This document shows positions 16,031 through 25,007 of a DNA stretch of 64,000 nucleotides, piece by piece (position 1 is the first letter of the stretch; each line of letters starts with the position of its first letter). The stretch lies in the NCBI GenBank assembly GCA_049115695.1, contig JAGDZR010000001.1:1-64000 (forward strand), read 5' to 3'. The translations under genes were made by a program, and so were the position numbers. The notes beneath the pieces are model-generated. The model was not told the DNA's origin. It ran no database searches and worked only from the letters and a program-made list of their open reading frames with translations. The DNA comes from JAGDZR01 sp049115695 (GTDB lineage: Bacteria; Bacteroidota; Bacteroidia; Cytophagales; Cyclobacteriaceae).

Positions 16031-18660
16031 AACGGCCTCCCCATTGGGCGGATCGGTTGTTGGAGGCACTTTGCCGAGCAGACAGGCTAGAGGATGTGCA
16101 AGGTGACTTGCATGAGTTTTTCTACCGTCGTGTGGATGAGGGCAGTAAGTATGCCCATCTGATTTACTGGATTGATGTTCTCAATTTCTCAGCCAAGTAT
16201 GCAAAAGTCAAACTCAAAATTCATATGAACTTTTTCTTATTACTCAGCAGCTACTGGAAGACAACCATCAGGAACATGGGTAGAAACAAGTTGTTTTCGA
16301 CTATCAATGTATTTGGCCTTGCCGTGAGTATGGCTGTAGCACTCTTAATGACTGTTTTTGTGGTTGAATTGTTGTCTTTTGACAGGTTTCACTCAAAATA
16401 TGATCAAATCTATCGTGTTTATACAACTTACGAGAATGCGTCTGGCGAAGAAATGGACCTTGCTTCAACTTCAGCTGTTATCGGTGACAAACTTCGAGAT
16501 AAGCATTCTTCGCTTGACAAAGTTGTCACTATTAGAAGAAATTTCGATGGAGACTTTGAAGTGGGCGAGAAGGTCATCAATGTTTCAGGACTATGGGCGT
16601 CCAATGAGTTTTTAGACGTATTTGATTTCAAAGTAATCGAAGGAGATCCAAAATCGGCATTGATTAATCCGAATTCGTTGGTTTTAACAAAACAAACGGC
16701 CGATAAATTTTTTGGTGAGGGTGAAAGTGTAGTAGGCAATGTATTGACCATGGTCAGTGGAGGGGGAGGGATGTCACTCAATGACTCAAGGAGCTTTACT
16801 ATTACTGCAGTGGTGGAGGACCCGCCTAAAAATTCTCATATCAAATTTGATGGTCTAGGTTCGTTTGTCACCTTTCAGGAGCAGGTAAGGCAGGAGGAAG
16901 AAGGACTGTCCACAGTAGACGACTGGTCTAGTATATGGATGTTTCATACTTATCTTGTAATGAAAGAAGATGCCGATATGAAGGCTTTTTCTGAGTTCTT
17001 AGACGACATCAATCAAACAGAGAATGCTGAGTTTGAATATAGGAACTACATACACAAACTCGAGCCATTATCTCAAGTGGTTCCGGGAAAAGACTACTCT
17101 AACAATATTGGTCCAACAGTTGATAGGAAGGTGATTTACATTTTGTTAGCGCTCACTGCTGTGATATTATTATCAGCGTGCTTTAACTATACCAATTTGT
17201 CAATTGCTAGGTCGATTAGACGTACAAAGGAAGTTGGGGTGCGAAAAGTTGCCGGAGCATCGACCAGTCAGGTGGCTATGCAGTTTTTATTTGAGGCGAT
17301 TGTGCTGTCTGCGCTGGCATTTGTTGTCGCTTTTGGGGTGTTTTATTTACTGAGAGCTATAGCGCTTGATGTGTTAAATATTTCCCTAGTGAACCTGGCT
17401 GTCAAGCCAATCTATTTTATCTACTTTCTATTTTTGATCCTGCTGATTGGTACAATAGCAGGACTGATTCCTTCAATGGTGCTATCTCGTATCAAGGCCA
17501 TAGGAGCATTGAAGTCGTCTAACCTTCAACTCTGGTCTGGAATGGGACTCAGAAAAGGATTAACCGTATTTCAGTTTACACTATCAATTGGCTTTATCAT
17601 CGTGGCTTTTGTTGCGCATAAGCAATACAAATATTCACTCAACTATGACCTGGGATTTGAAACAGAGAATGTACTTAATGTGAGAACGAGTGCAACTGAT
17701 AATTCTCAATTACTACTAAATGCTTTTGAACAAGTTGCTGGAGTAAAAGGAGCTGCTGAGTCAGCCATGATCATAAGCTCAGGAAGTGTTTACACTGAAT
17801 CCATGAAGTATGAAGATCCAATGGATTCAATCGAGGTTCATCTTAACTATGTTGATCACAATTATATACCCTTACATGAGTTTGAATTGATTGCAGGTAG
17901 AAACTTTGTTTCAAGACCGGATTCTGTGGAATCGCATGAGGTGATTGCTAATGAAAAAGTATTGAGCCGGTTTGGAATAGGCGAGCCGTCTGAGGCCATT
18001 GGAAAACGAATCAAGCTGGACCGACAAAATTATACGATCGTCGGGGTGGTTAAAGATTTCCAGCACGTCAAGATAAGCGACCCGATACATGAATTTGTTT
18101 TTATTCATAATACACAAGAAAATTACTGGGTACATCTTAAGGTACAGACAAGTGATATTGTCAGTCTCATGGATCGGCTAGAAGCTGTTTATCGCGAAAT
18201 AGACCCCATTCACCCATTTCAAGCTGAATTTTTTGATGAGCGCATCGAGCGGGCATATGGCGAATATTCAGTCATGTATAAGGTAATTGGTTTTGTAGCC
18301 TTTCTTACAATATCAATAGCAGCTTTAGGGTTATTGGGAATGGCCGTATATACAGCTGAAAACAAAATCAAAGAGATCAGTATACGGAAGGTGCTGGGAG
18401 CGTCTCAACAGGAAATCATGATTAGTTTAAGCAGGGGTTTCTTTTCGTTGATACTGATTGCAGGATTTGTGGCAATTCCATTAACATATCTGTTATTTGA
18501 GAAAGTGATTTTAGTGGATTATGTCAATAGAATTCAGCTTGGCGTTTTTGAACTAAGTTCCGGTTTGTTAATTACACTTTCAATAGCCGCTTTTATGATT
18601 GTCTGGCAGACCAGGCGTGCTGCCAATGCTAATCCTGCTGATACGCTAAGGAACGAATAG
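16027..18660 (+). CDS. ABC-transporter permease (MacB/FtsX type) with permease prefix domain
   Basis: An 877-residue inner-membrane protein. It starts with a short prefix domain (Pro-Pro-His-Trp-Ala-Asp-Arg-Leu-Leu near the N-terminus and Gln-Gly-Asp-Leu-His-Glu-Phe at about 27-33). It then has two copies of the layout TM - periplasmic MacB-PCD domain - three-TM FtsX domain. The FtsX signature Glu-Val-Gly-Val-Arg-Lys-Val-Ala-Gly-Ala is in the first half and Glu-Ile-Ser-Ile-Arg-Lys-Val-Leu-Gly-Ala in the second. No ATPase is encoded next door, so it is an orphan permease of the duplicated type. The start at 16027 is set by the ATGA overlap with PadR. Substrate and partner ATPase are unknown. 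Confidence 0.9.
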   Translation: MKRPPHWADRLLEALCRADRLEDVQGDLHEFFYRRVDEGSKYAHLIYWIDVLNFSAKYAKVKLKIHMNFFLLLSSYWKTTIRNMGRNKLFSTINVFGLAVSMAVALLMTVFVVELLSFDRFHSKYDQIYRVYTTYENASGEEMDLASTSAVIGDKLRDKHSSLDKVVTIRRNFDGDFEVGEKVINVSGLWASNEFLDVFDFKVIEGDPKSALINPNSLVLTKQTADKFFGEGESVVGNVLTMVSGGGGMSLNDSRSFTITAVVEDPPKNSHIKFDGLGSFVTFQEQVRQEEEGLSTVDDWSSIWMFHTYLVMKEDADMKAFSEFLDDINQTENAEFEYRNYIHKLEPLSQVVPGKDYSNNIGPTVDRKVIYILLALTAVILLSACFNYTNLSIARSIRRTKEVGVRKVAGASTSQVAMQFLFEAIVLSALAFVVAFGVFYLLRAIALDVLNISLVNLAVKPIYFIYFLFLILLIGTIAGLIPSMVLSRIKAIGALKSSNLQLWSGMGLRKGLTVFQFTLSIGFIIVAFVAHKQYKYSLNYDLGFETENVLNVRTSATDNSQLLLNAFEQVAGVKGAAESAMIISSGSVYTESMKYEDPMDSIEVHLNYVDHNYIPLHEFELIAGRNFVSRPDSVESHEVIANEKVLSRFGIGEPSEAIGKRIKLDRQNYTIVGVVKDFQHVKISDPIHEFVFIHNTQENYWVHLKVQTSDIVSLMDRLEAVYREIDPIHPFQAEFFDERIERAYGEYSVMYKVIGFVAFLTISIAALGLLGMAVYTAENKIKEISIRKVLGASQQEIMISLSRGFFSLILIAGFVAIPLTYLLFEKVILVDYVNRIQLGVFELSSGLLITLSIAAFMIVWQTRRAANANPADTLRNE

Positions 18661-18879
18661 TCCCATGGTCTTGGGTATTTGATTTCCAAGACGCAGATCC
18701 TTATCAAGCATTTGGCTTAGGTCCTTTAATTTGCTTCTCACTCAATTCAATCGATAGTAGCTCAAATGACTCTATTTTGTTTTCTCTGATCGTTATGTTG
18801 CAATAGTTGGTCTAAATTTTAATTTCTGATGTATATTCGAAGATATTTTTGAATTTTGAATACAAAATACATTTTTAAG

Positions 18880-20697
18880 ATGAGGAATATATTTTTTGAG
18901 TTAGTAACCCTGAAAAAGGTTGCAACGCTATTGGTTTTGTTGACGGTCTGGACGGATGTGCTTGGCCAGGAAATTAAAGGAGAATTACAGCAATGGCATT
19001 CTGTTGTGTTGGATTTTAAGGGACCTCAAGTGTCGGAATCTGATGAAGAAAACCCATTTTTTTATTATCGGCTTAATGTAGACTTTACGCATGAGGCTAC
19101 CGGGAAAAAGTTTACTGTGCCTGGCTTTTTTGCTGCGGATGGTAATTCGGCGAATACTTCAGCAACAGCTGGAAATATTTGGAGGGTGATTTTCACACCA
19201 GATGCAACAGGAGATTGGACCTATCAGGTGGATTTCCGAAAAGGAGCCTGGGCCTCCGTAAGTGAAAAGCAGCGGACAGGTGTGTCGGGAGAATTTATGG
19301 ATGGTAAAGAGGGTACCATTACAATCGCTAAATCAGATAAAATGGCACCTGACTTCCGCGCAAAAGGTCGATTGAGTTATGTAGGTGAACATTATTTGCA
19401 ATTCGAAGGCACAAAAGAGTATTTTTTGAAGCAAGGATCTGATGCACCGGAAAACCTTTTGGCTTATGAAGATTTTGATGGCACATTTCACAATGATGGT
19501 CATAAAGATCATTTTGTAAAAACCTGGGAAGCTCATCTTCGTGATTGGAAGGAAGGTGATCCGACGTGGCAGGATGGCAAGGGAAAAGCTATCATTGGCG
19601 CGATTAACTATCTAGCATCAGAAGGACTCAATGCTGTTTCTTTTTTAACATTGAATATTGCCGGAGATGATCAAAATGTATTTCCATATGTCGATTACGA
19701 TAACCATGATCGAATCGATGTGTCGAAAATGGCACAGTGGGAGATATTGTTCGATCATGCGCAGAAACTGGGTATTTTCCTGCATTTTAAGACTGCTGAA
19801 GCAGAAAATCAGGGACTATTGGATAATGGAGGAGTTGGTGCCTATCGCAAACTATACTACAGGGAGCTGATAGCTCGCTTTGGGCATCACCTGGCACTCA
19901 ACTGGAACATGGCTGAAGAAAGCGGAGAATGGATGAACCGACATGAAACGCCTCCACAGTATACCCCTCAGCGATTGGCAATGGGTGAGTATTTTGCTAC
20001 GCACGACCCGTATAATCATCACCTGGTCATTCACAATGGGATGTCGTACGATGATTTATTGGGAGATGTATCAGCATATACGGGACCATCTGTTCAAACA
20101 CATAAAAGTGACTTTAGGCTTGTTCATCCTCATGTGCTAAAATGGAGAAAATTGTCTGCAGAAGCAGGTAAACCATGGGCTGTTGCTGTCGATGAGCCTG
20201 GTGATGCTCAACATTCATTGTTGCCGGATATTGATGATGCCAAGCATGATACAGCCAGGCAGAATGCCCTGTGGGGGGCTATGATGGCCGGTTCCTGGGG
20301 AGTAGAGTGGTACTTTGGGTATAAGCATGCGCATTCGGATCTTACCTGTCAGGATTACAGAAGTAGAGATTTGTTCTGGGATCAGTGTAAGATTGCTCTT
20401 GATTTCTTCAATGATCTTCCTTTTTGGGAGATGACACCTCAGGACGAACTTATTGATGGTAATAACTATGCGTTTGCCAAGGAGAATGAGACTTATGTCG
20501 TTTATTTGAAAAATGGAGGGACAGCTAGTCTTGATTTGTCAAAAGCATCGGGCACGTTCAAAGGTCAATACTTCAATCCTCGAACGGGTGAGTATCTCAA
20601 GAAAGGCTTCAGTGTTGATGGAGGTGGAAACGTAGCGCTGAATGCTCCAAAGAAAGAAAATGAACTAGATTGGGCAATCCTCTTAAGTAAAGATTAG
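18880..20697 (+). CDS. DUF5060 domain glycoside-hydrolase-like protein
   Basis: A 605-residue exported protein. A signal peptide (about 1-30, ending Leu-Gly-Gln) precedes a DUF5060 beta-sandwich (about 33-125). A TIM-barrel-like region resembling DUF4038/apiosidase-type hydrolases follows (about 150-500), with acidic candidates in Asn-Met-Ala-Glu-Glu-Ser-Gly-Glu-Trp and Val-Asp-Glu-Pro-Gly-Asp. A small C-terminal beta domain of the collagen-binding-like type closes it. The ATG at 18880 is preferred over an upstream TTG (18856) because it gives a compact signal peptide. It stands alone and its substrate cannot be read from sequence. Confidence 0.82.
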   Translation: MRNIFFELVTLKKVATLLVLLTVWTDVLGQEIKGELQQWHSVVLDFKGPQVSESDEENPFFYYRLNVDFTHEATGKKFTVPGFFAADGNSANTSATAGNIWRVIFTPDATGDWTYQVDFRKGAWASVSEKQRTGVSGEFMDGKEGTITIAKSDKMAPDFRAKGRLSYVGEHYLQFEGTKEYFLKQGSDAPENLLAYEDFDGTFHNDGHKDHFVKTWEAHLRDWKEGDPTWQDGKGKAIIGAINYLASEGLNAVSFLTLNIAGDDQNVFPYVDYDNHDRIDVSKMAQWEILFDHAQKLGIFLHFKTAEAENQGLLDNGGVGAYRKLYYRELIARFGHHLALNWNMAEESGEWMNRHETPPQYTPQRLAMGEYFATHDPYNHHLVIHNGMSYDDLLGDVSAYTGPSVQTHKSDFRLVHPHVLKWRKLSAEAGKPWAVAVDEPGDAQHSLLPDIDDAKHDTARQNALWGAMMAGSWGVEWYFGYKHAHSDLTCQDYRSRDLFWDQCKIALDFFNDLPFWEMTPQDELIDGNNYAFAKENETYVVYLKNGGTASLDLSKASGTFKGQYFNPRTGEYLKKGFSVDGGGNVALNAPKKENELDWAILLSKD

Positions 20698-20800
20698 CAT
20701 ACTGGATAGGCTACTGAGCATATCCTACTTCAGATTATTCAGGGAAGTTTTTGATTGCGCTGATTTCAATAGCGACAATGAGTTTGTTTCACTATTGACA

Positions 20801-20995
20801 TCAGTGCAATATTTTCTCTATTTCATCTTCATTTACTTTGAGGGCTTCCAAAATGTACCTGGCCATTTCTTTATCAGATGTTCTTAGTTTTTCAAACTGA
20901 GGCATCAAGCCTGCTGCCCATAGCCGTTCACTGACGTCCATGCCAGTTAAATCTTTAACACCATTTGCCTTTTTTAAGATATGTTCCTTATCCAC
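20801..20995 (-). CDS. Small hypothetical protein
   Basis: A 64-residue, mostly helical, charged protein starting at a GTG. It has no signal peptide, no Cys and no recognised motif. It lies between a DUF5060 gene and a gene-poor stretch. Amino-acid composition is protein-like (balanced charges, helix caps), so it may be real, but nothing else supports it. Confidence 0.42.
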   Translation of the reverse strand: MDKEHILKKANGVKDLTGMDVSERLWAAGLMPQFEKLRTSDKEMARYILEALKVNEDEIEKILH

Positions 20996-21331
20996 AATGA
21001 GGTTCAGTTTTGTTTCCTTTGCTCTATTCCAATTTACTTATTTTTTGAGAAAGAGCAATCATTGCAGGTGAGCTGAATTTCAGATATTGGGTCATGCTTG
21101 CTGCCCTGAGGACGATACCTTATGTGCTTTAATAAACAAGGCTAGTTCTTCTGATTGCCGTTAATTTATGCAAATATTAAACTGATTTCTAATGGGCAGA
21201 TCATAGAGACTATGAATTACTGGTCTCGAGACTACCTTGGGCAATCTCATCTTTTTACAAATGCCTGATTAAATCTTGAATCTCAAGTTAATCTGTGCTA
21301 TAATGCATTAGTCACTAATATTTGTTCATTT
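20996..21331. other. Non-coding stretch, no feature recognised
   Basis: This 336-bp AT-rich region holds no convincing ORF, tRNA or terminator. The palindrome GGTCTCGAGACT is present near 21220. The end of the stretch presumably contains the promoter for the gene at 21332, but no clean TAnnTTTG element was found. Confidence 0.5.
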
Positions 21332-21721
21332 ATGTATCTCATCACCTATGATGAATCAGATGATATCATTTTTGTTGAATTGAAGGGGGAAAGTGATTTT
21401 GAAGATTTAAAACAGCACTTGAAAAACCTAAGGTCTAGATTTAAACATCATGACAATCTATTCATCCTTGCTGATCAAACATCAGGAAAAGTAGAGGTCA
21501 ATATGTTGACGATCGCGATTGATGTGTATGAATTAAAAAGTGATGTGCAAGCTTTGTCGGCAGATCATGCAAAAATATTTTCTGCCCAAGTTGTCAAAAA
21601 CGCGAACGATAAAGGAATCCTACATTTACATCAATCGCTTAACGAGAATTTATCAAATTATCAGGTTAAACTATTTGAATCAAAACAGGAGGCACGAGCT
21701 TGGTTAAAGGAGAATCAGTAA
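21332..21721 (+). CDS. STAS/SpoIIAA-like hypothetical protein
   Basis: A 129-residue soluble protein with alternating strands and helices. The N-terminal pattern, hydrophobic strands around Ile-Ile-Phe-Val-Glu-Leu-Lys-Gly, and the middle strand Asn-Leu-Phe-Ile-Leu-Ala-Asp, recall the STAS/SpoIIAA-like fold found in many Bacteroidota hypothetical proteins. There is no conserved phosphorylatable Ser motif I can identify. It is followed by an ion-channel-like gene 86 bp downstream on the same strand, possibly one transcript. Fold assignment is tentative. Confidence 0.65.
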   Translation: MYLITYDESDDIIFVELKGESDFEDLKQHLKNLRSRFKHHDNLFILADQTSGKVEVNMLTIAIDVYELKSDVQALSADHAKIFSAQVVKNANDKGILHLHQSLNENLSNYQVKLFESKQEARAWLKENQ

Positions 21722-21807
21722 TTACCGTTTGCTTTTACTTGTCAATGTAGATAGGGGTTATGGAATACATTTCTTAGATTCATTGGTACAAACAATTGAC
21801 TGTTTTG

Positions 21808-22530
21808 ATGAAAATTTCTTTGTTATCCAAAAGCAACCTTTATGGACGTTTGATGATATTCATTTTTTTGATGTTCACGACAGCAATTTTAGCTTCCGAA
21901 TCGGCCTTTTTAGTGGGCAATGAAACGTGGGGTCCCAAAGCTGGAGGGTTTCTTTTTTCTATTCTTAATTTGACCTTCTATTTGTACGGTATTGTCTTAT
22001 TGAAGAAAATTGATATTTATCCTAAGGTGGTCATTAAAGGACTGTGGGTATATGCAATATTTGGGGTTTTAGCTGCACTATATGTTGCCAATCCTTTTGT
22101 TTCTGTCATTGATGAGAGCCTAATGCCAGTCACATTTGCAGTCTTTCATTTAATCAATGTATTTGTAACAATTTTGGTGTTAAGTGCCATTTTGAAGGAT
22201 ATATTTGGTTCGAGTGAGACCAAGAGTGATCATGTCTGGGGCGCAGTGGTGGCGTATTTTCTTATTGTAATGCTTTTCTCTGAGATATATGAGTTAATCA
22301 CATTGATGCGCCCAGGATTGTTGGGTACAACATATCAACCGGGCTATCCTAATTATGTTCAGTGCATCATGTTTAGTTTCAATAGTGTTGCCGGAGTGGA
22401 TTCCATTTACCCGGAGGCTCATGATTTACTTAGGAAAATCGGAAACATGGAAAATGTGATTGGCAACCTTTTTTTGGTGGTAGTGTTGGGTAGGTTACTG
22501 TCTCATCCACTCAAAACATCGCATAATTAA
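21808..22530 (+). CDS. Ion channel-like membrane protein
   Basis: A 240-residue integral membrane protein with about five or six hydrophobic segments. The C-terminal third resembles the two-TM pore module of ion channel family proteins: a TM helix, a re-entrant stretch with Met-Phe-Ser-Phe-Asn-Ser-Val-Ala-Gly-Val-Asp, and a final TM helix. The selectivity-filter position is not the K+ channel Thr-Val-Gly-Tyr-Gly, so potassium selectivity cannot be claimed. The ATG at 21808 is preferred to an upstream TTG at 21796. Confidence 0.65.
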   Translation: MKISLLSKSNLYGRLMIFIFLMFTTAILASESAFLVGNETWGPKAGGFLFSILNLTFYLYGIVLLKKIDIYPKVVIKGLWVYAIFGVLAALYVANPFVSVIDESLMPVTFAVFHLINVFVTILVLSAILKDIFGSSETKSDHVWGAVVAYFLIVMLFSEIYELITLMRPGLLGTTYQPGYPNYVQCIMFSFNSVAGVDSIYPEAHDLLRKIGNMENVIGNLFLVVVLGRLLSHPLKTSHN

Positions 22531-22718
22531 TTTGGTGATCATTTCCGATAGATGATTTCTTGGTGTGTGAAGAGCTCCTCACGTCATGAGCGTTCAGAGA
22601 TCGCTGCTAGCTGTTATTTTGAGTCTGTCCTCAGTAAATGATTGACGCAAAGGTTTGTTTATTACTGAGCTGTAGTTATGTTACATTTTCATGCATTATT
22701 TGGATCCAATTAATTCAT

Positions 22719-24932
22719 ATGAATATTAGATACTTTTTTGTTGCACTAGGCGTGATCTTATTAGGTTGCTCAGAACCCACAGCTGTTCGCATACCCGCAT
22801 ACGAAAAACCAGTCATCGATCCTGACCCACCAGCGGATTTTTTATCTCCCGAAGAGAGTATGAACACATTTTATATGCCAGAAGGTTTTTCAGTTGAGTT
22901 GGTGGCAAGTGAGCCACTAATCAATGAGCCTGTGCATATCGAGTGGGACCCAAATGGGCGCTTGTTTGTTACCCAGATGGAGACTTATATGCAGGACATT
23001 GATGCCAGCAAACAAGATGAGCCCTGGAGTAAAATTGTTATGTTGGAGGATACTGACGGTGATGGTCAGATGGATAAAAGTCATACATTCATTGATAGTT
23101 TATTGCTACCTCGGATACTATTGCCTTTGGATGATCGGGTAATTGTTGGAGAAACATATACCAACTCGCTTTGGAGCTACAGAGATACAGATGGCGATAA
23201 CATCGCCGATGAGAAAATCCTATTATTGGAAGATACTATTCCAGATCGACGAAATCTTGAGCATCAGCCTGGCAACCTTACCTGGAATATTGATAACTGG
23301 ATGTATTTGTCCAGAAATGCACTACGATATCGTTTTACCAATGGAGTTATTGAGGTAGATACGTTGATGGATGCACCTGGTGGTCAATGGGGACTGACTC
23401 AGGACGAAACAGGGAGGATGTACTATTCCACAGCAGGTGGTGAAAACCCTGCTCTTGGTTTTCAAGTGCATCCCAGCTATGGAACCATGGACTTTGATGA
23501 CAGATGGGAAGAGGGATTTGAGCAGCCATGGCCGGTTATTGGTACGCCGGATGTTCAGGGAGGTACGAGACGAATACGGGAAGATGGTACCTTGAATCAT
23601 TTCACAGGTGTTTGTGGGCAATCCATTTATGTGGGAGATCTGTTGCCATTTCAGGGAGACTTGTTTCTGCCGGAACCTGTCGGAAGGCTGGTTCGCAGAG
23701 CTAAAGTGGAGAATATCGATGGTAAAATATTTCTGACGAATGCATATGAAGAAACAGAGTTCCTGGCTTCAACAGATGCCAATTTTCGTCCCGTTGATAG
23801 CAAGACCGGACCGGATGGCAGCTTGTACATTGTAGATATGTATCGAGGCATCATCCAGGAAGGTAATTGGGTACGAGAAGGAAGCTACCTGAGAGAGGTA
23901 GTTGCCAGAAAAGAGTTCGATAAAAACGTTGGGAAAGGGAGAATTTATCGTGTTGTTCATAAAGATTCAAAGCCTTATCAACCTATTTCACTTTTGAAGA
24001 AATCATCTGAGGAATTGGTTGATTATCTCGGCCACCCTAATGGATGGTACAGATTGAATTCACAGAAATTGCTGGTGTTAAGGCAAGACCAATCTATTAA
24101 AGAAAATCTGAGGAATCTTCTTGATAATGAAGGGTTCGTTGCATCACTGTTTTCGGATCGGGATTTTGGGATTGAGCGATTACATGCGCTCTGGACGCTT
24201 GAGGGGCTAGACGCATTGGATGAAAGCACTTTGTTAAAGGCATTGAGTGACGAAGATGTCCGAGTACGATCTGCAGCCATTCGGTTGTCAGAGCCTTTTG
24301 TTGCAACTGGCAATGAATTGGTGATGAACAGGCTAAAAGAGTTGAGTAATGATGCTCAGGAAGACATCAATGTGTCCATTCAGCTAGCCCTTTCAATGCG
24401 CACTACAAAAAATGAAGCAACTAAGAAAATGGTGATCAATGCCATGTCTTTGCGCCCAAACAATGAAGTGCTTAATGTGATAGGAACGGAAACCTTGAAG
24501 GAAACTCCTCCCGAGTTGGAAAGGTTAGCCAATAAGTATGTCCTTTGGGAAACCCATCAGCGCAGGTGGCTTTTGAAAGGTTATGACATTTATAAGGGGC
24601 TTTGTGCAGAGTGTCATGGAGAAAGAGGAGAAGGAAAAGGTGATCTGGCTCCTGCATTAGCAGGATCACCCCGAGTGAGTGGTAACATCAACAGGTTGTC
24701 ACGTATTTTACTTCATGGATTGCAGGGGGAAATCGACGATCAATCATACACAGGAGTAATGATACCCATGAAAAATCAGGATGACGAATGGATTGCAAGC
24801 GTATTGACCTACATACGTGCAGAGTTCAATGGAAAAGGGGCTGTAGGCCCTTGGAGGGTGAGAAATGTACGCAATGCTGAAAAAGACCGAACTGATTATT
24901 GGACGCTTGAAGAATTAGAAAAATTGAATTAG
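22719..24932 (+). CDS. PVC-type heme-binding CxxCH protein (propeller-HEAT-cytochrome c lipoprotein)
   Basis: A 737-residue lipoprotein: the lipobox Leu-Leu-Gly-Cys is near residue 16, and the ATG at 22719 gives a proper signal where the longer reading from 22638 does not. The N-terminal beta-propeller is of the membrane-bound dehydrogenase type (about 45-410, with Asp-Thr-Asp-Gly-Asp calcium-like loops). HEAT-like repeats follow (about 420-600), then a C-terminal mono-heme cytochrome c with Cys-Ala-Glu-Cys-His and a Met-Ile-Pro-Met ligand loop. Such proteins are thought to oxidise sugars or alcohols and pass electrons to the heme. It is followed 75 bp later by a Kelch-DUF1080 gene. Confidence 0.88.
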   Translation: MNIRYFFVALGVILLGCSEPTAVRIPAYEKPVIDPDPPADFLSPEESMNTFYMPEGFSVELVASEPLINEPVHIEWDPNGRLFVTQMETYMQDIDASKQDEPWSKIVMLEDTDGDGQMDKSHTFIDSLLLPRILLPLDDRVIVGETYTNSLWSYRDTDGDNIADEKILLLEDTIPDRRNLEHQPGNLTWNIDNWMYLSRNALRYRFTNGVIEVDTLMDAPGGQWGLTQDETGRMYYSTAGGENPALGFQVHPSYGTMDFDDRWEEGFEQPWPVIGTPDVQGGTRRIREDGTLNHFTGVCGQSIYVGDLLPFQGDLFLPEPVGRLVRRAKVENIDGKIFLTNAYEETEFLASTDANFRPVDSKTGPDGSLYIVDMYRGIIQEGNWVREGSYLREVVARKEFDKNVGKGRIYRVVHKDSKPYQPISLLKKSSEELVDYLGHPNGWYRLNSQKLLVLRQDQSIKENLRNLLDNEGFVASLFSDRDFGIERLHALWTLEGLDALDESTLLKALSDEDVRVRSAAIRLSEPFVATGNELVMNRLKELSNDAQEDINVSIQLALSMRTTKNEATKKMVINAMSLRPNNEVLNVIGTETLKETPPELERLANKYVLWETHQRRWLLKGYDIYKGLCAECHGERGEGKGDLAPALAGSPRVSGNINRLSRILLHGLQGEIDDQSYTGVMIPMKNQDDEWIASVLTYIRAEFNGKGAVGPWRVRNVRNAEKDRTDYWTLEELEKLN

Positions 24933-25007
24933 TTGAACCTTTGAGCCAAAATGCTGACATTTGAAAGAAGGTCAAATTGTCTTTTTTACCCATTCTTACT
25001 TTTTTCT

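Noticed and set aside
21808..22530. Potassium channel
   Set aside because: The canonical selectivity filter is absent, so only an ion-channel-like description is justified.
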